Assembly: GCA_026014875.1 (NCBI GenBank)
Contig: JAOZHO010000050.1
Location: 100,090 to 143,957 of the forward strand
DNA from: Candidatus Bathyarchaeota archaeon
GTDB taxonomy: Archaea > Thermoproteota > Bathyarchaeia > TCS64
Direction of reading: 5' to 3'
Length of the DNA: 43,868 nt
Made by a program: the position numbers and the translations under genes. How positions within the stretch are numbered: the stretch's first letter is position 1; every line of letters starts with the position of its first letter. Below are positions 8,129 to 15,804 of this stretch, in pieces. The notes beneath the pieces are model-generated. The model made no database searches and was not told where the DNA came from. It saw nothing but the letters and a program-made list of their open reading frames with translations.

Positions 8129-9355
8129 ATGGGCAAAGAGAAAAAATACGACGGCTACAAGGCCTATAGCTACCTCGAGCCAGGCCTCGACTACAAGGAG
8201 TACAAACTGACCAGAGCCACCGACAGAGTAACTCCCTACGTCGTACCCCTGTCAGAGAACGAGGAAGACCATTTCGAGGAATTCGTCGAGAAGAACACCA
8301 TCGTCGATCTCCACGAACACCCCGTGCTCTGGCCCGAGGACATGGGCGAAGCCATGGACCTTAACCACATGGGCCGAGACTTCATGGCCTACGAGGCTCT
8401 GAGCAGGGCAAGGATCGACTGCGTATTCGATCACTTAATGGACGGGACCGCATACATCACGAGCTACAGCGGCTGGAAGTGGAGCGACGTGATCCACGAC
8501 ATCGGGATACGACTCTGCGACCTCCACCACCAGAGCATGGTGACCCACTGCAAAACCGTAAGCGACATAGAATACGCAGCTGAAAACGGGAAGGTCGCGA
8601 TGGTGCTGGCCCTCGAATCGGCGACCCCCATCGAGAACGAGCTGGACAGGATCGACATACTCCACGGCATCGGCATTCGCAGCCTTGGCATCTGCTACAG
8701 CGAGTCCAACATGCTCGGCGGAGGCATGAGCGAGACCAACCAGGACTCAGGCCTCACCGACTTCGGCTACGACTCCGTCAAGCGGATGAACAAAGTCGGG
8801 ATGCTAATCGATGTAGGACACACCAACGACCGCACAGCAATAGAGACAATCGAGGCATCCGACAAGCCAGTCTACAACAGCCACAGCGGGCCTGCAGCCA
8901 TCGCTCAGGGCCACACAAACGGAGACGAGGTGCTCCACGCATTCGCAGAGAACGACGGCCTCCTCGCCGTCGGCGGAGCAGGGAGAGGGCTCAGGACGAA
9001 GGAAAACCCGGTGGGGAGCATCGAGAGCTACATGGAATGCGTCGAGTACTGCATCGACATCATGGGCATAGACTACGTCGCATGCGGCCCAGACACACTC
9101 TACGGAGACCATCAAGGCCTCTACGTGCACTGGTTCGCAAGACACCTAGGTAAACAGACCCGACCCGGGAGACCCAAAGAGGAGGAATACCCGATACCCC
9201 CCGGAGTCACAGACCCCGGATACGTGAGAGGCCTCGAGAACCCCAACGAGTTCATGAACATAGCCCGATGGATGATCAAACACGGATACTCTGACGAAGA
9301 GACAGCCAAGATAATGGGTAAAAACGCACTACGACTGCTCAGGGACGTCTGGTAG
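8129..9355 (+). CDS. M19 (renal/membrane dipeptidase family) metallohydrolase
   Basis: A 408-residue TIM-barrel amidohydrolase of the M19 family, which cleaves dipeptides, sometimes D-residue-containing, with two zinc ions. Recognisable steps are the first metal loop VDLHEHP (61-65), the bridging-acid strand MVLALESATPIEN (E163), HGIGIRSLGICYSESN, IDVGHTN (H231) and NSHSGPAAI (H252), and a late CGPDTLYGD loop. The canonical first motif is HxD; here it is H62-x-H64, an altered ligand. An N-terminal extension of ~50 residues precedes the first strand. No signal peptide is seen, so it is probably cytoplasmic. Family assignment is firm, substrate is not. Confidence 0.85.
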   Translation: MGKEKKYDGYKAYSYLEPGLDYKEYKLTRATDRVTPYVVPLSENEEDHFEEFVEKNTIVDLHEHPVLWPEDMGEAMDLNHMGRDFMAYEALSRARIDCVFDHLMDGTAYITSYSGWKWSDVIHDIGIRLCDLHHQSMVTHCKTVSDIEYAAENGKVAMVLALESATPIENELDRIDILHGIGIRSLGICYSESNMLGGGMSETNQDSGLTDFGYDSVKRMNKVGMLIDVGHTNDRTAIETIEASDKPVYNSHSGPAAIAQGHTNGDEVLHAFAENDGLLAVGGAGRGLRTKENPVGSIESYMECVEYCIDIMGIDYVACGPDTLYGDHQGLYVHWFARHLGKQTRPGRPKEEEYPIPPGVTDPGYVRGLENPNEFMNIARWMIKHGYSDEETAKIMGKNALRLLRDVW

Positions 9356-9367
9356 AGACGCCCCCCT

Positions 9368-9616
9368 TTATTTCCGCCTATACAGCGAAACCAGCACAAC
9401 TAACCAATAACCATAGTTCGGGATAGTCAGAAAAAAGCTCAGCCAATACCCCTCCTGAGCATAAAAAGCCAGCATAAACGAAATGGCCAACGAGATAAGA
9501 ACAGTACCCGCGAAATTGTACCCCCTGAGAACACTGCGATCCATGTACGCGGTATAAAACATCAACACCCCGGAGCAAAACATGAACAGATTCGCCACGT
9601 CCAAAAGAGAAATCAA
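9368..9616 (-). CDS. Small three-helix membrane protein, function unknown
   Basis: 82 residues with three evident hydrophobic segments (about 5-22, 34-52, 56-77) and a short basic end, SLYRRK, suggesting an integral membrane protein with the C-terminus inside. I do not recognise the family. Support for a real gene: it fills the gap between neighbours, has consistent hydrophobic helices, and has a TATA-like TTTATATG at about 9653-9660 on the minus strand, placing transcription start close to the TTG at 9616. No ATG is available near the start, which lowers certainty. It converges tail to tail on the dipeptidase gene, 13 nt away. Confidence 0.55.
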   Translation of the reverse strand: MISLLDVANLFMFCSGVLMFYTAYMDRSVLRGYNFAGTVLISLAISFMLAFYAQEGYWLSFFLTIPNYGYWLVVLVSLYRRK

Positions 9617-9736
9617 AGCATACTCATGATACTCAAATCGCCTAATAATGCTTCATATAAACAAAGCCCCAGGAAAAAGGCTCACGAAGCCCTTAATATG
9701 CTCCGATGAACTAATGAATTCCGTCGGGTGCAGAAA

Positions 9737-11452
9737 ATGAACGCATCCAAAGCACTTTTAGAGATGCTCAAAAGTTACGAGGTGGGCCACGTATTCGGGC
9801 TCCCAGGGGAGACCACCCTGAACCTCTACGAGCAGTGGCACGACTACCCCGAGATCGTCCACGTGATGGCGAGGGACGAGAGGAGCGCCGTATTCATGGC
9901 CGACGGATACGCCAAGGTCAGCTACAAACCAGGCGTCTGCGAGGGGCCCAGCGTGGGCGCCACACACATGCTCCCCGGGGTCGCAGAGGCATACAAGGCC
10001 AGCGTCCCCATGGTGGTCCTCACATCGGACATCCCCCTCCACCTCGAGAAACGCAACATGCTAACCGGAATCGACCAAGCGGCCCTCTTCGGCGGAGTCA
10101 CAAAGGAGACCATCACAGTCACCGACCCCTCTGAGATCCCCCACGTGATCCGGAGGGCGTTCAGACTCGCCACAGGGGGGAGACCGGGACCAGTTCACGT
10201 CCGCCTCCCCATGGACATCCTGGGAGAAGAGATCGAAGACCCCCAGATATACGCCCAGAGAGATTTCGCGGTTTACCCCGGCCACAGATCAACCGCCCAG
10301 GAGGAACGCATACACGCAGCGGTGAAACTCCTGACCTCCTCATCCCGACCCGTCATCGTCTGCGGACAGGGAGTCCTCTGGTCCCAAGCTTGGGACGAAG
10401 TCCAAACGCTAGCAGAGCTCTACGACGCCCCCGTGGGAACCACGATCAGCGCCAAGGGCAGCATCCCCGAGACCCATCCCCTCTCCATCGGAGTCATCGG
10501 GGCCCGAGGAGGGACGACCCTATCCAACGGCGTCGTGGCAGGCGCAGACCTCATCCTATTCATCGGCTGCAACACGGACTCCGCCTCCACGGCCAAGTGG
10601 ACCATACCCCCCCTCGACACGACCGCCAAGATCATCCACCTAGACATCAGCGAGACCGAGGCGGGAAACAACTACCCCACAGACGTCATCCTACTAGGAG
10701 ACGCCAAAGCCACACTGAGAAAGATGATCGACACAGCACCAGGCAAGAGCGACCCCGAAAACGCCTCCAGACTCGAAGCTATCAAAAAAGCGGCGGAGAG
10801 CTATGACCTCCAGATATCCGAGCTATCAGCCACGGACGAGACCCCCGTCCACCCCCTGAGATTCGTGAAGGAGCTGACCGGGGCGATCCCCGACGAATAC
10901 GTGATGGTCGTCGACGTCGGGGTGAGCGCCATCTACACCTCCACATTCTTCAAAGTCAGGAAAGCAGGGCGGAGCGTCCTCTACAACTACGCAATGGGAT
11001 CCCTAGGATACGCCCTACCGACATCCATCGGAGCCCAATTCGCGAGACCCGACAGCTGCATAGTGACCCTGATGGGGGACGGCAGCTTCGGGTTCACCGC
11101 GGGGGAGCTGGAAACCCTCAACAGGCTAGGGGGAAACAATAACGTGATCCTGTTCAATAACTCGAGCTTCGGCTGGATAAAGGCCGCCGCCACGTTCTCC
11201 CACGGCCCCGAGTATGCGAATTTCGCGACGGGGTTCTCCGATGTGGATTACCCGAAGATCGCTGAGGGCTTCGGGTTACGGGCTTACAGCGTGGAGGACC
11301 CCGGGGAGTTGGGTCCGACCCTGAGGGAGGCATTCGCACTGGATGAGCCCACTTTCATCGAGCTCAAGGTGATGCCTGAGGATGAGCTGGTGCCCCCCGT
11401 GCCCTCGTGGATCAAGAGGGCTGGGGGGCTGGGGCTCCGGTACGTGGGCTGA
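9737..11452 (+). CDS. Thiamine diphosphate-dependent enzyme of the acetolactate synthase/benzoylformate decarboxylase family
   Basis: About 571 residues with the full three-domain layout. The N-terminal PYR domain has HVFGLPGETTLNLYE and the catalytic-glutamate loop VMARDERSAVFMADGYAK. The central domain includes RPVIVCGQGVLWSQ and PVGTTISAKGSIPETHPLS. The C-terminal PP domain has the ThDP/Mg motif GDGSFGFTAGELETL followed by NNVILFNNSSFGWIKA (GDG...NN). No acetolactate synthase small subunit is nearby, so a decarboxylase or 2-oxoacid ligase role is as likely as branched-chain synthesis. The ATG at 9737 has GGGTG about 7 nt upstream; a GTG at 9728 is the alternative. Base usage shifts inside this gene at about 11.2 kb. 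Confidence 0.9.
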   Translation: MNASKALLEMLKSYEVGHVFGLPGETTLNLYEQWHDYPEIVHVMARDERSAVFMADGYAKVSYKPGVCEGPSVGATHMLPGVAEAYKASVPMVVLTSDIPLHLEKRNMLTGIDQAALFGGVTKETITVTDPSEIPHVIRRAFRLATGGRPGPVHVRLPMDILGEEIEDPQIYAQRDFAVYPGHRSTAQEERIHAAVKLLTSSSRPVIVCGQGVLWSQAWDEVQTLAELYDAPVGTTISAKGSIPETHPLSIGVIGARGGTTLSNGVVAGADLILFIGCNTDSASTAKWTIPPLDTTAKIIHLDISETEAGNNYPTDVILLGDAKATLRKMIDTAPGKSDPENASRLEAIKKAAESYDLQISELSATDETPVHPLRFVKELTGAIPDEYVMVVDVGVSAIYTSTFFKVRKAGRSVLYNYAMGSLGYALPTSIGAQFARPDSCIVTLMGDGSFGFTAGELETLNRLGGNNNVILFNNSSFGWIKAAATFSHGPEYANFATGFSDVDYPKIAEGFGLRAYSVEDPGELGPTLREAFALDEPTFIELKVMPEDELVPPVPSWIKRAGGLGLRYVG

Positions 11453-11457
11453 GGGTT

Positions 11458-12294
11458 CTAGGCCATCTTCCTTTTCCAGACGCTGTACCAGTGGCGTAGG
11501 GAGCGCTCTCTCCTGTCCCCCGTGGATTCGTAGAAGCTGGGGTAGCCGTCGTGGCTGACGGCCTCCTCCTGGGTGGCTCCCTCTGAGATGAGCCTCCTCA
11601 TCTCGCCTCTCACGGCTTTAAACCACTCTAGCTGAATCTCGATCTCGCCTTTATCGCAGACGGGTCCGTGGCCAGGCACGATGGTGTCCACGTCCATCTC
11701 CAGGATCGCCTTAAAGGAGTCTGTCCACTCGTCGGGATCGGCGGTGGGGTCACCCGCCCAGGGAAATGTCTTCGCGAAGAGGAGGTCCCCTGCGAAGAGT
11801 GTCCTGTCTCCGGGGATGTAGACGACTGCTGACCCGTCGGTGTGGCCTGGGAGATGGATTATCTCGATGCCGTCGAGGGCGTATCGTTCGTCGTATGTGG
11901 AGGTGGGGAGGACTATCCTGAGCCCCTCGAAGAGGGGCGCCCGCTCTGGGCGGTTCTCCCTGATGTCCTCAAGCATCCTCTCTAGGTTTCCGGGGGCCCA
12001 CTCGGTCTCGAGGTTCTCCTCCATCTTCTCCCGGAGGCGTCGGTGGGAGACTATCTCGCAGTCCTCGAATGCTTGGTTTCCGAATATGTGGTCTCCGTGG
12101 ATGTGGGTGAGGAGGAGATGGGTGACGGGTTTGTCGGTTACGGTGGGGATGCTCTTCCTGAAATCTGCCCCCGAGACGGGGTACTGGGCGTCTACGGCGG
12201 CGACGGAGTCCTCCATGAGGATGATTCCCACGTTTCCCCCTGTCTCCCCGTCGCAGTTGGCGTAGACCCTGTCTGATACTTGATCGAGTCTCAT
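11458..12294 (-). CDS. MBL-fold metallo-hydrolase
   Basis: A 278-residue metallo-beta-lactamase-fold hydrolase. Metal ligands are visible in order: THIHGDH (HxHxDH) near 64-70, HLPGHTDGSAV (third histidine), the bridging aspartate in LFAGDLLF, and VPGHGP (last histidine). These define a two-zinc site. The N-terminus VYANCDGETGGNVGIILMEDSVAAVD is the standard first sheet. The C-terminal ~60 residues are helical (EWFKAVRGEMRRLISEGA) and common in the subgroup with quorum-lactonase or SoxH-like members. No substrate can be assigned. It converges on the TPP enzyme gene, with only 5 nt between stops. Confidence 0.9.
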   Translation of the reverse strand: MRLDQVSDRVYANCDGETGGNVGIILMEDSVAAVDAQYPVSGADFRKSIPTVTDKPVTHLLLTHIHGDHIFGNQAFEDCEIVSHRRLREKMEENLETEWAPGNLERMLEDIRENRPERAPLFEGLRIVLPTSTYDERYALDGIEIIHLPGHTDGSAVVYIPGDRTLFAGDLLFAKTFPWAGDPTADPDEWTDSFKAILEMDVDTIVPGHGPVCDKGEIEIQLEWFKAVRGEMRRLISEGATQEEAVSHDGYPSFYESTGDRRERSLRHWYSVWKRKMA

Positions 12295-12393
12295 GATTGT
12301 CGATCTAGATATTACGTGGAAATGTATTAAACGGCTGTGCCGTGGACTCGCCCGTTTTTAGGAGGTTTTAAAGGTCCCGAGTCGGAGTGAGTC

Positions 12394-12978
12394 ATGTTTG
12401 AGATGGACTTCGCGGATATGCTCCTCCTCGGTCTGCCCCTTCTGGTCTTGGCCATCGTTATCGGATATTTCGTGATCGTCTTCAATCGTCTCTACAGGTA
12501 TCGAAATGCCGCGGATGCCACCCTGAATCAGATAGGTGTGGCGCTGAAGAAGAGGCTGGACATGATCGAGCAGCTCCTGGGGGCGGTGAAAGGGTATGTG
12601 AGTCATGAGAGGGAGCTGTTCGAGTCGATCGCGAGTCTGAGGGCGAGCATGGCGGAAGTGGGGGCCAGGGGGCTCGACGACGTGAATAGGGAGTCCTACA
12701 GGATCACGGGGAACATATTAGCTATCGCTGAGGCTTATCCTGAGCTGAGGGCGAATGAGACCGTGACGAAGCTTATGGATGCGATCGTGAGCGTGGAGGA
12801 GGAGATCGCGAGGCAGAGGTACACGTATAATAATGTGGTCCAGGAGTTTAACACGATGGTGGACACCATCCCCTCGAATTTCGTGGCCCGGACCCAGGGG
12901 ATGGGGAAGCTGGATTATCTGGAGTTCGAGGAGGGGTCCGGGCGGAGGCCTGACGTTTCGGGAATTGCCGGGAATTGA
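12394..12978 (+). CDS. lemA: LemA family membrane-anchored protein
   Basis: 194 residues: an N-terminal transmembrane helix (about 9-32) followed by the LemA four-helix bundle with NRLYRYRNAADATLNQIGVALKKRLDMIEQLL, YPELRANETVTKLMD and the closing VVQEFNTMVDTIPSNFVA. The pattern NxL...R..A......V.LK.R.D.I..L is diagnostic. LemA proteins are membrane-tethered, with the bundle facing outward or the cytoplasm depending on lineage, and their biochemical role is unresolved. It overlaps the DUF2207 gene, its usual partner, by 4 nt (TTGA), so the two are translationally coupled and probably act in one membrane complex. Confidence 0.92.
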   Translation: MFEMDFADMLLLGLPLLVLAIVIGYFVIVFNRLYRYRNAADATLNQIGVALKKRLDMIEQLLGAVKGYVSHERELFESIASLRASMAEVGARGLDDVNRESYRITGNILAIAEAYPELRANETVTKLMDAIVSVEEEIARQRYTYNNVVQEFNTMVDTIPSNFVARTQGMGKLDYLEFEEGSGRRPDVSGIAGN

Positions 12979-14792
12979 GCGAGCGAAGGCAGATTCTCAC
13001 CCTCGTGGCTGTATCCCTGGTTCTGGGGGTCACGGGGCTAATTGTGATCGAGTATCTCCCTAGGGTGTTCAGGGATGACTCCGCCTACGTGGAGAGCTAC
13101 CGGGCGGTGCTGTATCCTGATGGTAGGCTCGAGGAGGAGTTCACGTATAGGCTGAACGAGGAGGAGTTCAGGATGCTCTTCAGGCTCTGGAGGGCGCCGT
13201 TGTCTTTGGAGCCTTTGGATAGGCCTTATGTCATGGTCCTGGGTGTCGTGGGGCCTCCTGGGGCTGTCGGTTATGTTAGAGATCACACGTCTGAGCCTTT
13301 CATCATTTCATCGTCGGGGGGCAGTCCCTCTGAGTACTGGGATCTTCTCATGTTGGCTGAGGCTAATGAGGTGGGGGTCCTGGATCCCCGTAGGTTCGAT
13401 CCCGGAGCATATCCGGTAGATTTCTTGTTTGATGTGCATCCGCCCCTTGAGTTCGATGACGATGTCGGGCATCTGAACCTGATGCTGGCCGATGAGCACC
13501 TGGAGTACAGAGAGGTGGAGATCGTGCTGGCGGACGCTGATTACATTCAGGAGGTCTATCCTCACCCTCCGTCGCTGCGGGTGGAGAGGCGGGGAGGGGA
13601 TATCCTCCTGACTGGGAGGTCGGGGAAGGATATGCTGCTGGAGGTGGAGATGCTCGTGGACCTCGATGCCCTTGGGGGTTTCGATGGGTTCCCGAGCCGT
13701 GTCGATGATGTGAGGGGGCAAACTGTGCGGGCTAATTCGGCGTATTCGAGGGAGTACTTCTTTGCTCTGCTGCTCAGGGATGGGGCTCGGGCGCTGGCGC
13801 TGTTGACGCCCCTGCTGCTGTACGCCGTCTATCATCGTTACGGGCGGGAGAGGGAGTATACTGTGCCGAGGTATCTCAGCACTGTGCCGAATCGGGAGAG
13901 GCGTCCCTGGCTCGTTAATCAGATCTTTAAGAGCGACGCCCTAGACTATGATGCGGACGGGTTCTATGCGACTATCCTCGACCTCCACAGGAGGGGAGTT
14001 GTCCGGTTGGATTCGAAGCCCGGGGGGCTGCTCATCACGCTCATCGGTGAGGAGGTGGATGATCCATATGAGCGCAGGGTGCTGGGATTCCTGAGGGCTC
14101 TCAGCGTGGGGGGCGTCGTCGATACGGATAGGCTTGGGAGCATGACCGAGTTGATCCGGGAGGGGGGCGAGTCGGCTGCGAGGGCTTTCGAGCTCCAGAA
14201 TCGGCTTGAGAGCCTCACTACGGAGGTCAACATGGATGTGGCATCGGAGTTCATGGTCAGCGGCAGGAGTAGAGTTCTTCCGCTGCTCGTGTTGCCCTGT
14301 CTCGTTCTGGCAGCAGCATTTTTGTTTGCCTCGGATCCGAGTTTCTTCCCGATTCGTTCAGCCGCTGTCGCTGCCTCCGTGATCCCGATTGTGCAGGTGG
14401 TTGTTGCCATGGGTTTTCCGTCGAGCCTGTTCGGGATGTGGAGGGGGGACTCGTATCGGGAGAAGTTGGAGTGGGATGCTTTCACCCGGCATCTCGACGA
14501 TCTGTCTCAGATCGAGAGGTATCCTCCTGAGGATATCGGGATGTGGGGGGAGTGGCTGGTCTATGGGACGGCGCTGGGGGTGGGGGACGCGGTGGTGAGG
14601 GCTCTCAGGGTGCTGGAGATCGATCTCCCGGAGGCCCGGTATATGAGGGCGATGCCCGTCTATTTCCATCCGTTCGTCGTGGCGAGCACTCGGAGGGTCT
14701 CCAGCAGCGGGGGGCGGGCCTCGGGCAGCTTCGGGGGAGGGGGATTCGGCGCCGGGGGAGGCTTCGGCGGCGGTGGCGGGGGAGTCAGATAG
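12975..14792 (+). CDS. DUF2207 membrane protein with glycine-rich C-terminus
   Basis: 605 residues. An N-terminal hydrophobic segment (about 8-26) precedes a long extracytoplasmic beta-rich region beginning YVESYRAVLYPDGRLEEEFTY, the usual DUF2207 opening. A transmembrane segment lies near 275-295 (ALALLTPLLLYAVYHRYG), then a cytoplasmic winged-helix-like domain (DGFYATILDLHRRGVVRL), then more helices around 425-475. It ends in a Gly-rich, serine-containing tail (GGGFGAGGGFGGGGGGVR), also normal for DUF2207. The start is TTG at 12975, overlapping lemA's stop. LemA-DUF2207 pairs are common in archaea and bacteria; the function, perhaps envelope homeostasis or sorting, remains unknown. Confidence 0.9.
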   Translation: MSERRQILTLVAVSLVLGVTGLIVIEYLPRVFRDDSAYVESYRAVLYPDGRLEEEFTYRLNEEEFRMLFRLWRAPLSLEPLDRPYVMVLGVVGPPGAVGYVRDHTSEPFIISSSGGSPSEYWDLLMLAEANEVGVLDPRRFDPGAYPVDFLFDVHPPLEFDDDVGHLNLMLADEHLEYREVEIVLADADYIQEVYPHPPSLRVERRGGDILLTGRSGKDMLLEVEMLVDLDALGGFDGFPSRVDDVRGQTVRANSAYSREYFFALLLRDGARALALLTPLLLYAVYHRYGREREYTVPRYLSTVPNRERRPWLVNQIFKSDALDYDADGFYATILDLHRRGVVRLDSKPGGLLITLIGEEVDDPYERRVLGFLRALSVGGVVDTDRLGSMTELIREGGESAARAFELQNRLESLTTEVNMDVASEFMVSGRSRVLPLLVLPCLVLAAAFLFASDPSFFPIRSAAVAASVIPIVQVVVAMGFPSSLFGMWRGDSYREKLEWDAFTRHLDDLSQIERYPPEDIGMWGEWLVYGTALGVGDAVVRALRVLEIDLPEARYMRAMPVYFHPFVVASTRRVSSSGGRASGSFGGGGFGAGGGFGGGGGGVR

Positions 14793-14877
14793 GTCCTATC
14801 TGACTTCGCTCACTTGGTTTTCAGCACCCGCATCTCTTTGGGCAGCTTCTCGGAGGCTGTCTGGGTGCTCACGGGGG

Positions 14878-15297
14878 TTATCCGACTCGGAGGAGTTCGT
14901 CGAGGATGCTGAGTTGTGTGGGGCTGTTGCGGACGATGTCGCTGCTGGTGATTATGCCGAGGATCTTGTGTTTATCGACGATGGGGAGGGTTTTGATGGT
15001 TTTGGTGGCCATGATCTTGGCTGCTTCGTCGATGGCGGTGTGGGGGTCGATGGTGATGAGGGGGTGGGTCATGATGTTCTTGGCTTTGATGGTGGCGGGG
15101 TCGTGGCGGGGTTCCACGATCTTTTGGAGTATGTTTCGTTCGGTGATGATGCCGACGGGTCTTCCGCTGTTGACGACGATGACTGAGCCGATCCGGAACT
15201 TGTTCATCTTCCGGACGGCGTCGAGGGCGGTGTCGTCGGGGCGTACGGTTTTGACGTTTCGGGACATGATGTCTCTGACTATCATTATTCCGCTCAT
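14878..15297 (-). CDS. CBS-domain pair protein
   Basis: 139 residues made of two CBS motifs. The first begins VRDIMSRNVKTVRPDDTALDAVRKM and ends GRPVGIITERNIL (about 6-62); the second begins KAKNIMTHPLITIDPHTAIDEAAKIM and ends HKILGIITSSDIV (about 70-125). Together they form a Bateman module that binds adenine nucleotides or S-adenosyl compounds. There is no fused effector domain, so it would act by contact with another protein. A TATA box (CGTATAAT on the minus strand, 15341-15348) lies ~45 nt upstream of the ATG at 15297. The repeat at 15384-15402 lies just beyond that promoter. Confidence 0.92.
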   Translation of the reverse strand: MSGIMIVRDIMSRNVKTVRPDDTALDAVRKMNKFRIGSVIVVNSGRPVGIITERNILQKIVEPRHDPATIKAKNIMTHPLITIDPHTAIDEAAKIMATKTIKTLPIVDKHKILGIITSSDIVRNSPTQLSILDELLRVG

Positions 15298-15340
15298 AGA
15301 ATCACTTCATAAGTCCATTTAGTCGTTTGGTTGGACGGTT

Positions 15341-15348
15341 ATTATACG
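15341..15348 (-). promoter_or_regulatory. TATA box for the CBS protein gene
   Basis: CGTATAAT on the minus strand about 45 nt upstream of the ATG at 15297; transcription would start near 15318, leaving a ~20-nt leader with GTGAT as a weak ribosome site. Confidence 0.5.
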
Positions 15349-15383
15349 TTTCTTTGAGGCGGCGGTTGATATGAGCTGTAGCA

Positions 15384-15402
15384 TAGGATAAGGGTTCCCG
15401 GG
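15384..15402 (+). repeat. Dispersed 19-bp repeat, copy A
   Basis: TAGGATAAGGGTTCCCGGG occurs here and, identically, at 34910-34928. In both places it lies just upstream of the promoter of a minus-strand housekeeping gene and 60-150 bp before an 11-bp repeat array in the same orientation. Confidence 0.8.
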
Positions 15403-15536
15403 CTAGGGGGTGGGTCTCTGGTGTGGTGGGTGTTGCTGCACTTTTTTTGTTTTTGTGGGGGTGTCTGTTTAGGGTTGTTTTTTGGGTTGTTTTGTTGTTT
15501 GGCGGGTTTTTCTGGTTTGTTTTGGTGTTGGTTTGG

Positions 15537-15640
15537 TACTGTTTTGCTACTGAATAGCTACTGTTTTGCTTGGGGGGTTGGTGGGGGGTTGTTTCCGGGT
15601 GTTTTTCGGGTTCCTTCCGGTGTTTGGCTGTGTTTGCAGG
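15537..15640 (+). repeat. G/T-rich dispersed repeat with 11-bp units, copy 1
   Basis: Begins with three 11-bp units, TACTGTTTTGC, TACTGAATAGC, TACTGTTTTGC (15537-15569), then GGGTTGGTGGGGG and TGTTTTTCGGGTTCCTT. About 100 bp is similar to 20098-20210; the unit array is also related to 34970-35024. The surrounding 15.42-15.64 kb is almost devoid of C and A on the plus strand and contains no credible gene. It marks the left edge of the accessory block that starts with the transglutaminase gene's 3' end. Confidence 0.8.
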
Positions 15641-15804
15641 TGTGGATGCTTGACCTCCTATCGTTCGGGGGGAATGTTTCGATCCTTTTCGTGGAAGGGG
15701 TACGGATCGTCTTTACAGACGTATTTTTCCTTTTTTCTGCTCTGTGGATGGTCTGTTTGATGAGAATCTTGAAAGAAATTGGCGGGTTCAGGATTCGTGG
15801 TGAA

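Noticed and set aside
9737-11452. Calling the TPP enzyme acetolactate synthase (ilvB)
   Set aside because: No small regulatory subunit or branched-chain genes nearby, and related decarboxylases and ligases share the same motifs.
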